Below, piece after piece: positions 19,171 through 31,310 of a stretch of DNA of 64,000 nucleotides. The notes beneath the pieces were generated by a model. The model ran no database searches. It was not told where the DNA came from and saw only the letters and a list, made by a program, of their open reading frames with translations. The DNA is from Desulfobulbaceae bacterium (GTDB lineage: Bacteria > Desulfobacterota > Desulfobulbia > Desulfobulbales > Desulfocapsaceae), in the NCBI GenBank assembly GCA_024636345.1, contig JAGXHG010000037.1, positions 1-64,000 of the forward strand, written 5' to 3'. Within the stretch, counting starts at the first letter, position 1. Each line of letters starts with the position of its first letter. A program made the position numbers and the translations under genes.

Positions 19171-20431
19171 TATGATTCTGCTGCTGGGGGTAAATCACAA
19201 AACAACCCCTCTGGCAGTACGCGAGCAATTGGCTCTGGGCAATGGATATGAACAGCCGCTACATGCCTTGCGGGGCATTGACGGCTGCAAGGAATGTTAT
19301 CTCCTTTCCACCTGTAACCGCGTGGAGATTCTTGTTGTGGCTCAGGAAGGCGCACAGGTGGAGACCCATATCGCCAAGCTGCTTTTTGGTGACTCGGTGG
19401 CGCCTGCGCAGCATCAAGACTATCTCTACATCTACCGCAATCATGAGGCCGTGCACCACCTGTTTATGGTTTCCACCAGCCTCGATTCGATGATTGTAGG
19501 AGAGGCCCAGATCTTAGGCCAGCTGAAAGAGGCCTATCGCCATGCCGCTGAGCTTAAATGCACCGGCCCGGTCCTCAATAAACTACTGCATAAATCGTTT
19601 TCCGTGGCCAAAAGGGTGCGGAGCGAGACCTTGATTGGAGCCTCCGCCGTCTCCATCAGCTATGCCGCAGTTGAACTTGCAAAAAAGATCTTCGGCAATC
19701 TCCGAGACAAAAACGTCCTCCTGGTCGGGGCGGGCGAGATGGCAGAACTTGCCGCCGAACATCTTGTCGGCCAGGGTGTACGCAAGGTAGTGGTAGCCAA
19801 TCGGACCCTGTCCCGAGCTATGGATCTGGCCAAACGATTCAATGGAACCGCCGTCTCTCTAGACGAACTTTTTTCTCAACTTGAACAAGCAGATATTGTC
19901 ATCAGCTCCACAGGAGCGCCAAACATCATCCTGCACAAGCAGGATGTAAAACCAATCATGCGCGCCCGTCGGAACGAGCCGATTTTTTTTATTGATATTG
20001 CCGTTCCCCGTGATCTGGATCCGGAGCTGAATGATCTGGACAATGTTTATCTCTACGACATTGATGATCTCCATAATGTGGTAGAGATAAATAAGTCAGA
20101 GCGAGATAAAGAAGCGATCAAAGCCCTCAGGATTGTTGATGAAGAGGCATTGAAATTCCAAAGCTGGCTGGATAACTTATCCGTTGTCCCTACTATCACC
20201 GCACTTAGAAAAAAAGCGGATGATATCTGTCATATCGAGCTGGAACGAACTCTGTGCCGTCTACAGCTTAGTCCCGATGAACAGAAAGCCATTGAAAAAA
20301 TGGCCTTGGCCATAAGCTCAAGACTTCTGCATGACCCTGTTGCTTTCCTGAAAAATGACAGCTGCAAGGAACAACATGATGTCAAGACAGAGATGATCCG
20401 CGCCGCCTTTGGTTTGGTGGATAAAAACTGA
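19160..20431 (+). CDS. hemA: Glutamyl-tRNA reductase
   Basis: LLGVNHKTTPLAVREQLAL, YLLSTCNRVEI, GEAQILGQLKEAY. Confidence 0.97.
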   Translation: MPSDMILLLGVNHKTTPLAVREQLALGNGYEQPLHALRGIDGCKECYLLSTCNRVEILVVAQEGAQVETHIAKLLFGDSVAPAQHQDYLYIYRNHEAVHHLFMVSTSLDSMIVGEAQILGQLKEAYRHAAELKCTGPVLNKLLHKSFSVAKRVRSETLIGASAVSISYAAVELAKKIFGNLRDKNVLLVGAGEMAELAAEHLVGQGVRKVVVANRTLSRAMDLAKRFNGTAVSLDELFSQLEQADIVISSTGAPNIILHKQDVKPIMRARRNEPIFFIDIAVPRDLDPELNDLDNVYLYDIDDLHNVVEINKSERDKEAIKALRIVDEEALKFQSWLDNLSVVPTITALRKKADDICHIELERTLCRLQLSPDEQKAIEKMALAISSRLLHDPVAFLKNDSCKEQHDVKTEMIRAAFGLVDKN

Positions 20432-20961
20432 TGTTCCGCTCACGCCAGGAAGTTCTGGAAGATGAATGGCTCATTGTCCGAAATTCAGGGGAGATTCCGG
20501 AGATAGCCTTTCACTCAACATATTACTATCTCACGGAAGATCCGGATGGTCCGCAACTGCAGCTGGACAGAGAGGAAATACAATATCTGCAGGAGGCTGC
20601 CACTGCGCGCTACCAGGAAATCATCCTGCGAGATCTTTGCTATGAAAACAGGGAGCTCACTGTCTATCGGGGGGTGCAGCGGGCTATTTTTAACTGGCAC
20701 CGCTCTCTTGCCTTTTGTGAACGACAGAATACCGCCTGTCACAACTTACACAATACCACCAAAGAAGCCTTCCTCCTGTTGCTGAAAAAGGCCCTGCGCC
20801 CCAGCATTAAAGTCCCCGTCACCCGGAGAGCGAGCGACCCTTCTCAGTCCGCAGCCTTCATTTTCAACTGCAGCTCCCATGACCTAACTCTCTTTGCCCG
20901 GGAACTGGGGATCAGCGAGAAGCAGCTCCCTGAAAATCTCCATCTTTTCTGCAATAGCTAA
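20431..20961 (+). CDS. Hypothetical protein
   Basis: Start overlaps hemA stop; full-length plausible coding ORF, no recognised domain. Confidence 0.6.
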   Translation: MFRSRQEVLEDEWLIVRNSGEIPEIAFHSTYYYLTEDPDGPQLQLDREEIQYLQEAATARYQEIILRDLCYENRELTVYRGVQRAIFNWHRSLAFCERQNTACHNLHNTTKEAFLLLLKKALRPSIKVPVTRRASDPSQSAAFIFNCSSHDLTLFARELGISEKQLPENLHLFCNS

Positions 20962-21168
20962 CAGGCATCAATACACCTGCATGCTCCATTTTACAGAGCT
21001 TTACAGATGCCCCGACAAGAAACAATAAACAAACATTGTGAAATAACCCACAAGTCCTTTTTTTCGCCAAAGAAATAAGATATATCGGAATAAATCGTCT
21101 AAAAACAAGAATACGCTTGTAATCAACAGCAAGAAATCAACTAAATCGCACAATGAAAGGAGAAGAAA

Positions 21169-21357
21169 ATGCCCTATGTCAACATCCGGGTGGCCGGTAA
21201 ATTAAACAGGAAACAAAAAGAAAATATCTGTAAGGGAGTCACCGAAGTTATTGCCAGGGAGGCAGCCAAACCACCCGAGTCCATTCTCATCTTTATCGAT
21301 GAAGTGGAGCATGAAAATATTTCCAAGGGCGGGACCCTGCTCCAGGCACCAAAATAA
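21169..21357 (+). CDS. 4-oxalocrotonate tautomerase-family protein
   Basis: MPYVNIRVAGKLNRKQKENICKGVTEVIAREAAKPPESILIFIDEV, catalytic Pro after the initiator Met. Confidence 0.9.
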   Translation: MPYVNIRVAGKLNRKQKENICKGVTEVIAREAAKPPESILIFIDEVEHENISKGGTLLQAPK

Positions 21358-23388
<2,031 letters not shown>

Positions 23389-23438
23389 GCGCCGTTGTAG
23401 AAAACGACATGACCACTTGCTTGACCGAAGCGGCATAA

Positions 23439-23497
23439 GAAGCCGTAATGAAATAGTTATAAAGGGCCAAGTTGTTTCGTAACGGCGCCTAATTTTA
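23439..23497. repeat. Intergenic palindromic repeat, copy B
   Basis: agaaGCCGTAATGAAATA ... GTTTCGTAACGGCgcctaatttt. Confidence 0.55.
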
Positions 23498-23510
23498 ACC
23501 AAGGAAAAAG

Positions 23511-25607
23511 ATGAAAATATGTTTGCGATGGATTTTCGCCGTTTTTTTTATTCTGGCCCTTTCCATTTTCATTCTGATACTGGCCCTGCCTGTTCTGTTT
23601 AGCCCCAATGATCATAAGGCGTTCATAATTGATCTGGTTCGAGAACAAACAGGGAGGGAACTGAGTATTGCCGGAAATCTCCAGCTTACGATCTCTCCTG
23701 GCCTGAATATGGCTTGCGCACTCGAGAAAGTGCGCCTTGGCAACAATGCGCCCTTTGCGAACAGCACCTTCTTTGAAACCGAGCAGGCAAAAATAGAACT
23801 GTCACTCTGGTCCTATCTGCTACAGAAACGCCTGCACATGACAAGCATCATACTGGATGGTGCCACGCTGAATCTTGTTCGCAACAAAGACGGGTTAGGC
23901 AATTGGCAGAACGTGGCCAACCATTCTTCAACAGCAGACAAAAAAACAAAAAATAAAACAGCAGCGACGGAAAATGAGCAAAAGCGACCGTCACTGACAG
24001 GGTTCCTTCCGCATGTGACAGGCCTTGATTTTGGCAAGCTGAACCTGACTAATGTCAATGTTCGCTATGATAATCGACAGATAGACAAGATAATTGTTCT
24101 CAAGGGCTTGAAAATCCGAACCGGTCAGTTACAAGAAAAAGGACAATTCCCCTTTGAGACTGCTTTCAACCTGACCCTTGATAATAAAGGTCAGGATAAA
24201 TCAGCCATCATTCGTTCAGGCGACATCATAATGCAAGGAAATGCTACATTTTTTTTACAGGATCCCCACCTGCTCCTCGAAGATTTACGAATGGAAGCAA
24301 CAGTCAAGGGTAAGTCGCTGCCCAAACGGGGCCTGAAATTCTTTTTAGCAGGCAACAGCGACATTCAACTGCGCCAACAGAAAATTAACCTGAAAGATTT
24401 TACTCTTACGCACGAAGATATTCGTCTGCAGGGCAGCGGCACCGTGGAAGATATCTCGTCACCTCGTTTCAATTTATCGCTCAAGATCCCTGAATACTCG
24501 CCCAAATCTATGCTAAAACAGCTGAAAGCAGCCTTGCCGATTTTGCAAGACACGGACCCCTTTACTCTTTTGAGTGCGAAACTGCTGGTCAAAGGCGATA
24601 TGGAGCTGGCCGAGATTACTGATCTTACGGTCATGGTTGACGAGACTGCAATCACAGGATCAATACAAATAAACGATGTCCGAAATCCTGCCTATGAGGC
24701 AATCATTCATATCAATCATCTGGATCTCGACCGCTACGCTCCTCCCAAAAAGGAGGCACCACCAGTCAGCGGAGAAGAGCAGACAGATTTTGTTGCCGAA
24801 GGCGAACAGCTAGAAGCTGCTCCCCCCATCATTCCCGTACATTTTCTCAAAGCCCTTCTTCTACAACTCGATCTGCAGCTCGATTCTTTGACGGTGGGCG
24901 GGGCTGAATTATCACAGGTGCAGATCAAGATTTCCGGGAAAAATGGGAAGATCCAACTAACCCCAGTGACTGGCAATTTGTATGACGGCAGTATCAAAAT
25001 TGAAACCGACATAGATGTCACGGGAGATATTCCCCAGCTTCATATCAAGTCAAAAATCAGCAAGGTCCAGTTGGCACCACTCTTCCTGGACATGACCGGC
25101 AAAGCGGAAGCAACGGGCACGGCTCTTATCCAGGCCGACATCAACAGCAGCGGCCTGAGCCGTGAAGAACTTTTGAGCCATATCAATGGAACCTTGCAAT
25201 TTGAGTTCCTGAACGGTGAGATTAAACCGGTGACGATTCTGCAGATACTCAAAGCAACATTGGCCAGATACCAGAAACAGGAAACTCCGCCAGTAACAGA
25301 CGATGGGGCAACAAGATTTGTCAGTCTGACCGGCACCGGTATTTTTAAAGATGGGATCCTCTATAATGAGGATATCATGGCAGCATCAGAGAACATGCAA
25401 ATGACAGGTGCAGGCGAGATCGATCTTGCACGCGGGCAGATTGATCTCAAACTCAACATCTCTTTCCTCCCCTCAGCGCTGGGTGAAGATATCGAATTAA
25501 CCAGATTTAGCGGAAGGATAATTCCTTATAAAATATTCGGCCCGATTAACGATTTGAACCAGGAAGCTGATGTGATAACAGTTTTGAGAACGGAGACAGG
25601 GAAATAG
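23511..25607 (+). CDS. AsmA family protein
   Basis: N-terminal TM, VREQTGRELSIAGNLQLTISPGLNMACALEKVRLGN, C-terminal AsmA-like domain. Confidence 0.85.
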   Translation: MKICLRWIFAVFFILALSIFILILALPVLFSPNDHKAFIIDLVREQTGRELSIAGNLQLTISPGLNMACALEKVRLGNNAPFANSTFFETEQAKIELSLWSYLLQKRLHMTSIILDGATLNLVRNKDGLGNWQNVANHSSTADKKTKNKTAATENEQKRPSLTGFLPHVTGLDFGKLNLTNVNVRYDNRQIDKIIVLKGLKIRTGQLQEKGQFPFETAFNLTLDNKGQDKSAIIRSGDIIMQGNATFFLQDPHLLLEDLRMEATVKGKSLPKRGLKFFLAGNSDIQLRQQKINLKDFTLTHEDIRLQGSGTVEDISSPRFNLSLKIPEYSPKSMLKQLKAALPILQDTDPFTLLSAKLLVKGDMELAEITDLTVMVDETAITGSIQINDVRNPAYEAIIHINHLDLDRYAPPKKEAPPVSGEEQTDFVAEGEQLEAAPPIIPVHFLKALLLQLDLQLDSLTVGGAELSQVQIKISGKNGKIQLTPVTGNLYDGSIKIETDIDVTGDIPQLHIKSKISKVQLAPLFLDMTGKAEATGTALIQADINSSGLSREELLSHINGTLQFEFLNGEIKPVTILQILKATLARYQKQETPPVTDDGATRFVSLTGTGIFKDGILYNEDIMAASENMQMTGAGEIDLARGQIDLKLNISFLPSALGEDIELTRFSGRIIPYKIFGPINDLNQEADVITVLRTETGK

Positions 25608-25885
25608 CCCCAGCAGGAATTACCGGAACACAGCGACCAGAAATCGTCGTTTTAAGAAAAGATAAGAGGAGACTGATCCGTAATAAACCAATCACGTCGT
25701 CACCTGGCAGCAAAGGGACTCGGAAAATGCAATGATCTTGTACACGACTCACAATTTTGCTTCTTGGGCAGGACTGATACCATAGAACTCTATTTAGTCC
25801 TTGCCTCAAGCGACAAGCTGTGAGAAGATTTTATCAGGGATGGATATTTTTCAAGAACTAATCACTTACCATTGAAAGGAGAGCC

Positions 25886-26377
25886 ATGAAAAGAATTACT
25901 GATATTACACGAGTGATTACACCCATTGATTTCTCTGAAAATGCCCCATTAATAGCCGAGTCAGCGGCCTATGTAGCCGGAAAATTCAAGGCCGAGCTGA
26001 ACCTGATCTTTGTGGTCCAGGATTTCACGGATTACTCTGGATTCTTTGTACCTCAAATGAATGCCCCAGATCTGGTTCAGGAATTATTTACCAGCGCCCA
26101 AGAAAGGATGAATAAATTTTGTCAGGACAACGAAGAATCTTTTAAGGCCCTGGGAGTAACGGCCCTGAGTTCCAAAGTCCTGATGGGTGATGTGGCGGAA
26201 CAGATCATAGACTATGCCATTAACAAGCAGGGGAATTTGATCGTTATGGGAACCCATGGGTATAAAGGTTTGGAGAAAATCATGTTCGGCAGCATCGCCG
26301 ACAAAGTGGTCAAGGCCGCTCCCTGTCCAATAATGACGGTTAATCCCTACACCTGCTGCCAGGCCAAAGAATTATAA
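25886..26377 (+). CDS. Universal stress protein (UspA family)
   Basis: RVITPIDFSENAPLIAESAAYVAG...GNLIVMGTHGYKGLEKIMFGSIADKVVKAAPCPIMTV. Confidence 0.95.
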   Translation: MKRITDITRVITPIDFSENAPLIAESAAYVAGKFKAELNLIFVVQDFTDYSGFFVPQMNAPDLVQELFTSAQERMNKFCQDNEESFKALGVTALSSKVLMGDVAEQIIDYAINKQGNLIVMGTHGYKGLEKIMFGSIADKVVKAAPCPIMTVNPYTCCQAKEL

Positions 26378-26465
26378 AGATGCAGTGGCAAACAATGCCG
26401 GGGACAGGACAAAGTAACGCGCAGCATAGCGCGGCAATAGCAGCGGGATTTATGGCTGACTGCCC

Positions 26466-27380
26466 ATGGCCCTAAGCTCTGAAAGCAGCCACATTCTGAC
26501 ATTTCTCCTGGCTGACAAGTCGGTACGGGGAGTGATCCTTGATAGTACCCTTCTGGTGCAGGAGATGCAAAGCCGCCATGATCTTGGTGCGCTGGAAACA
26601 CTGATCCTTGGCCAGGCCTTGCAAGCAACAGCCCTCATGGCCTCATCGCTGAAGGGTCATGACGAAATAGGCTTGAGAATCGACTGTTCGGGGCCGATCA
26701 AAGGCCTTATCGCCGAGGCCACTGCCACAGGAGAGGTTCGTGGCTATCTCAAGCAGGTTCCAGTTCCTCTGGAACGCCCCCTTGAATCCTTCCATTCCAT
26801 AAACAGCCTCAACCCCTGCTGGGGAGAGGGTCTTCTGACCATCAGCCACTATCTCGAAGGAGGCAGACAACCATTCAGCGGCAACATCGCTTTGCAATCC
26901 GGCAATATTGCCTCCGAGGTGGCCCACTATTATCAAATCTCCGAACAACTCCCAACAGCAATTCATCTCACTATTTTTTTTGATCTCCAGGGCAAGGTAG
27001 CCGGTGCGGGTGGGTTGTTATTACAGACCATGCCAGGGGCCGGCGACGAAATATTTACGATCCTGGAACAGAGAACGAAAACCTTACCACCTCTCGGCAA
27101 GGCGCTTGCGGGAGGCCAGAAGATCAGTCCATGGTTACACGAGCAGTTTGCTCCTTTCCATCTTGATATTCTGGAAGAACACCCAGTTCATTTCCACTGT
27201 CGCTGCAACGCTCTGCGCATGCGTCTCCTCCTGCTGCAGCTATCCTTGGCGGACCTCGAAGAGATGCGCGACAATGGCCCATTTCCGGTGCAGGTAAGCT
27301 GTCATTTCTGTAACGAACAGTACCGTTTTGGTCAACACGCCTTGACTGAACTCTGTCAGGAAAAAGGGGCCTGGCCCTGA
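26466..27380 (+). CDS. hslO: Hsp33 redox-regulated chaperone
   Basis: Hsp33 fold sequence with C-terminal CRC...CHFC cysteines. Confidence 0.92.
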   Translation: MALSSESSHILTFLLADKSVRGVILDSTLLVQEMQSRHDLGALETLILGQALQATALMASSLKGHDEIGLRIDCSGPIKGLIAEATATGEVRGYLKQVPVPLERPLESFHSINSLNPCWGEGLLTISHYLEGGRQPFSGNIALQSGNIASEVAHYYQISEQLPTAIHLTIFFDLQGKVAGAGGLLLQTMPGAGDEIFTILEQRTKTLPPLGKALAGGQKISPWLHEQFAPFHLDILEEHPVHFHCRCNALRMRLLLLQLSLADLEEMRDNGPFPVQVSCHFCNEQYRFGQHALTELCQEKGAWP

Positions 27381-27600
27381 TGAAAGATTCTATGCCATTT
27401 TAACACACAAAAAAAAATACAGAGCAAGGCAAGAAAAAAGGAAGCATCAACGAATGATCAGGAAAGGCGGGAGGCAATTTCAAAACTTTTCTTGACATAG
27501 ATTGGTAAAACAATGGATAACTAAAATGAAAGATGAATCTCTTCAGACCTAAGCCTTAGCTTCAGAAGCTGATAAAATTTCAAATACCCCCCACACACCA

Positions 27601-28800
27601 ATGGATACCTTTCTGGCAAGACAGCCAATATTTGACCATAATCACCAAATTTATGGATATGAATTACTCTTTCGGGCCGGTGAGGCCAATATTTTTCCGC
27701 AGATAGATGGCGATCATGCCACCGCGAAAGTACTCTCCTCCTCCTTTTTCACCGTTGGCATTGAAGAAATAACCGGGGGTCACAAGGCATTTATTAATTT
27801 CACCCGTGAGTTACTGCTGCAAGGGGTAGCCCATATGTTTCATCCCGGGACCTTTGTGGTCGAGATCCTGGAAGATGTCCAATCTTGTGCTGAGGTGCTT
27901 GAGGCCTGCCGGGAACTTCGTGCCAAGGGATACGACATTGCTCTCGATGATTTTACTTGCACATCTCAGTCAGAACTTTTTTTGGAGTTTTCCACCATTG
28001 TCAAGATTGATTTTCAAGCAAACTCCCTCACCGAAACCAATGATATTCTCAACCGCCTCAGCTCTCACCCCTGTGTGTTTCTGGCCGAAAAAATTGAGAC
28101 ACACGAAGAGTTCCAACAGGCCAAGGAATTGGGATTCCGTTATTTTCAGGGCTATTTTTTTGCTCGTCCTGAGGTGATGAAAAAAAAAGATATTTCTCCC
28201 GCAAAACAACATGTCCTGCAGATCCTGATAAAAGTTTGCCAGGATGATTGCACCGTGGCCGAGCTTGAGGAAATTATTTCACGCGACATCTCGATGAGTT
28301 ACAAGTTACTGAAGTATATTAACTCCGCCCACTTCGCACGGTGCACCCCTCTTTCATCGGTGAGACAGGGCATTGCCTTTCTCGGCATGAACGAGATCAG
28401 GACCTTTGTAACGATCATAGCCACTAGTCAACTGTGCGAGGAGAAACCCGAAGAACTCTTGCGCACCTCAGTCATTCGCGCCCGCTTTCTGGAGCACATT
28501 GCTGCAGAATTACAGAGGGATAAGGGAGAGATGTTTATGCTGGGCCTTTTTTCCCTGATTGATGCCATACTCGACAATTCAATGGAAGAGCTCATCCATC
28601 GAATGCACCTCAAGGAAAGTCTCCACGATGCATTGGTAAAAAGAGACGGAGAGTTGTTCATCTATCTGCAGATGATCGAATTATACGAGACAGGTCAATG
28701 GGAGAGACTGGACGTCCTGAGACAGGCGACAGGAATTGCCGAGGGACGGATGGCCGTCTTTTATCTTGAAGCCATTAGCTGGACTGACAAATTTTCCTGA
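27601..28800 (+). CDS. EAL-HDOD signalling protein (YuxH-like)
   Basis: FLARQPIFDHNHQIYGYELLFR (EAL-like), then HDOD (SMSYKLLKYINSAHFA..SSVRQGIAFLGMNEIRTF). Confidence 0.92.
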   Translation: MDTFLARQPIFDHNHQIYGYELLFRAGEANIFPQIDGDHATAKVLSSSFFTVGIEEITGGHKAFINFTRELLLQGVAHMFHPGTFVVEILEDVQSCAEVLEACRELRAKGYDIALDDFTCTSQSELFLEFSTIVKIDFQANSLTETNDILNRLSSHPCVFLAEKIETHEEFQQAKELGFRYFQGYFFARPEVMKKKDISPAKQHVLQILIKVCQDDCTVAELEEIISRDISMSYKLLKYINSAHFARCTPLSSVRQGIAFLGMNEIRTFVTIIATSQLCEEKPEELLRTSVIRARFLEHIAAELQRDKGEMFMLGLFSLIDAILDNSMEELIHRMHLKESLHDALVKRDGELFIYLQMIELYETGQWERLDVLRQATGIAEGRMAVFYLEAISWTDKFS

Positions 28801-29100
28801 GAAGATTTAAGATACCTTATCCATGCGAGGTCTTCTTCTGGATAAATTGAAAATGTTGTTCAAAAAGATCAACACCCTTGGGATTCCGAAAAAGAGACAT
28901 TAGTATCAATGTTACTGCTCACTAAACTGCGACGGAAACAAAAAATATTGCTCGAGGGGACGGAAGTTTCACTGGAGACGGTAGAGATGTATATCATCCA
29001 CCACATTGGAGTGCCAAGCCCGAAAGGAGTATAAACTTAAATGGCATGAGTCGAGGGAAATCCCACAATACCTATTCACCAGAGAAAGAAGGAAAAGATC

Positions 29101-29370
29101 ATGATAGAGATGATTCTATTTCACAGCGGCAACCCTGCTTGAGGAACATGCCAGAAGGCCATAGGTGTGGCCAAGGCAATGCAGGAAAGATTCAAGGATC
29201 AACTTGACCTGCACATCTACACCACAGATTCACCCGAGGCTACGACCTATTCTCTGAGAGGGTCAACCAATATATTTGTTAATCAGGAATGGGTACCTTT
29301 GGATGTGGCCACATCCAAAGAAAAAATGATGGAATATCTCGACAATCTACTCAATCAGAAATCCTCATAG
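29101..29370 (+). CDS. Putative selenoprotein: small thioredoxin-like protein with UGTC motif (89 aa; Sec encoded by TGA at 29140-29142)
   Basis: Read-through gives MIEMILFHSGNPAUGTCQKAIGVAKAMQERFKDQLDLHIYTTDSPEATTYSLRGSTNIFVNQEWVPLDVATSKEKMMEYLDNLLNQKSS. SD-like GAAGGA upstream of ATG. The ORF track begins at an internal GTG (29167). Confidence 0.87.
29149..29178 (+). promoter_or_regulatory. Putative bacterial SECIS stem-loop
   Basis: UGCC-AGAA-GGCCA-[UAGGUG]-UGGCC-AA-GGCA; loop GG about 21 nt after the UGA. Confidence 0.75.
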
Positions 29371-29444
29371 CAACTCGGAAGGTGATGCTCCAGACCAGTT
29401 TGACACACCCAGCAGATATGTCAAACCGGTAACGATGCTGACAC

Positions 29445-29480
29445 AATAACAGAGTGCACAGCGCACTCTGTTATTGTTGT
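29445..29480. terminator. Bidirectional terminator-like hairpin between convergent genes
   Basis: AATAACAGAGTGC-aca-GCGCACTCTGTTATT followed by a T-rich stretch. Confidence 0.75.
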
Positions 29481-29481
29481 T

Positions 29482-30477
29482 TCAGGAGGCCTGTTCCAGC
29501 GCCACTGCAACGGAGACCGAGGCACCGACCATGGGGTTGTTGCCCATGCCGATGAGCCCCATCATCTCCACATGGGCGGGAACAGAGGATGAACCGGCAA
29601 ACTGGGCGTCCGAATGCATCCGGCCCATGGTGTCGGTCATGCCATAGGAGGCAGGACCAGCTCCCATATTATCTGGATGCAAGGTGCGGCCGGTGCCGCC
29701 GCCGGAGGCCACCGAGAAGTATTTCTTACCCAGCTGGACGCACTCTTTCTTGTAGGTGCCTGCCACCGGATGCTGAAAGCGGGTGGGATTGGTGGAATTA
29801 CCGGTGATGGAGACATCTACTCCCTCCAAATGGTTGATGGCCACACCCTCACGCACATCATCGGCGCCATAGCAGCGGACTGCCGCGCGTTCTCCCAAAG
29901 AATACGCCTTCTCCTTGACCACGGTCAGTTTACTGGTGGCGTAATCATAATCAGTCTCCACATGGGTGAAGCCGTTGATCCGCGAGATGATCTGGGCCGC
30001 ATCCTTACCAAGCCCGTTGAGGATCACCCGCAGCGGCTCCTTACGGACCCGGTTGGCTGATCTGGCGAGACCAATGGCCCCTTCTGCCGCGGCAAAGGAC
30101 TCATGACCGGCAATAAAGGCAAAGCATCTGGTCTCTTCCCGAAGCAGCATGGAGGCCAGATTGCCATGACCAATCCCCACTTGACGATGATCTGCCACCG
30201 ATCCCGGGATACAAAAAGCCTGCAAACCTTCACCGAGAGTCGCTGCAATATCCACTGCCTTCTTCTCGCCTTTCTTAATGGCAATAGCCGCGCCCAGGGT
30301 GTAGGCCCAGCAGGCATTTTCAAAACAGATGGGCTGGATCTTTCTCACCAGTGCCGCCACATCCACGCCATAGGCATCACACACCTCTTTGGCCTCTTCC
30401 AGGCTCTTCATCCCATATTTTGCAAGGACAGGAGTGATCTGATCTATCCGTCGGTCATAACTTTCAAACAGTGCCAT
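29482..30477 (-). CDS. GGGtGRT family protein
   Basis: Contains the family signature (FSVASGGGTGRTLHPDN); paired with a NifU-like scaffold gene. Confidence 0.88.
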   Translation of the reverse strand: MALFESYDRRIDQITPVLAKYGMKSLEEAKEVCDAYGVDVAALVRKIQPICFENACWAYTLGAAIAIKKGEKKAVDIAATLGEGLQAFCIPGSVADHRQVGIGHGNLASMLLREETRCFAFIAGHESFAAAEGAIGLARSANRVRKEPLRVILNGLGKDAAQIISRINGFTHVETDYDYATSKLTVVKEKAYSLGERAAVRCYGADDVREGVAINHLEGVDVSITGNSTNPTRFQHPVAGTYKKECVQLGKKYFSVASGGGTGRTLHPDNMGAGPASYGMTDTMGRMHSDAQFAGSSSVPAHVEMMGLIGMGNNPMVGASVSVAVALEQAS

Positions 30478-30488
30478 GATACTCCTCC

Positions 30489-31181
30489 TTATTCCTTTCG
30501 GGGATCAATTGTTTTAACCGCATGGTCGAAGCGGCCGTAGGTGCCTGTGGCATCCGCCAGCGCCTGCCCGGGATCCACACCCTTTTTGATCGCCTCCATC
30601 ATCCGGCCCAGATGAACAAACTTGTAGCCGATGATCTCATCGTCACCATCAAGTGCCAGCTCGAGCACATAGCCCTCGGTCACCTCAAGATAGCGGGGAC
30701 CTTTGAGTCGGGTACCATAGGTGGTTCCACACACCGAACGCAGCCCCTTGCCCAGATCTTCCAGGCCCGCACCGATGGGCAGGCCGCCTTCGGAAAAAGC
30801 AGACTGGCTGCGGCCATAGACGATCTGCAGAAAGAGCTCGCGCATGGCAGTATTAATGGCATCACAGACCAGATCCGTATTCAGGGCCTCGAGGATGGTC
30901 TTACCGGGCAGGATCTCGGAGGCCATGGCGGCCGAGTGGGTCATACCGGTACAGCCGATGGTCTCAATCAGCGCCTCTTCAATGATCCCGTCCTTGATAT
31001 TCAGGGTCAGCTTGCAGGCACCCTGATGCGGGGCGCACCAGCCGATCCCGTGGGTGAGTCCTTTGATGTCCTTGATCTCGCGGGCCTTGGTCCACCCGCC
31101 TTCCTGCGGGATAGGCGATGGCCCATGACACGCACCCTGGGCCACAGGGCACATCTTTTGTACTTCAGAAGAATATTGCAT
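30489..31181 (-). CDS. NifU-like iron-sulfur cluster assembly scaffold protein
   Basis: KLTLNIKDGIIEEALIETIGCTGMTHSAAMASEILPGKTI. Confidence 0.82.
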   Translation of the reverse strand: MQYSSEVQKMCPVAQGACHGPSPIPQEGGWTKAREIKDIKGLTHGIGWCAPHQGACKLTLNIKDGIIEEALIETIGCTGMTHSAAMASEILPGKTILEALNTDLVCDAINTAMRELFLQIVYGRSQSAFSEGGLPIGAGLEDLGKGLRSVCGTTYGTRLKGPRYLEVTEGYVLELALDGDDEIIGYKFVHLGRMMEAIKKGVDPGQALADATGTYGRFDHAVKTIDPRKE

Positions 31182-31310
31182 ACTATGCTCCTATGAGGGG
31201 TTTATAAAAAAATAAAAGGACAAAAGATACAGGATAAAGTTGAAAGCTGAAAGGGAAAGTCAGTGCCTGTCTGACAAATATTACTTTCCATTCCTATAAC
31301 CATTGCCCTT

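Noticed and set aside
25608-25885. Additional TGA-containing selenoprotein reading frame in the AsmA-usp gap
   Set aside because: No in-frame UxxC/CxxU with flanking coding frame and start codon could be supported.
30522-31196. 224-aa plus-strand ORF antisense to the NifU-like gene
   Set aside because: Shadow ORF with no domain; minus strand strongly supported.
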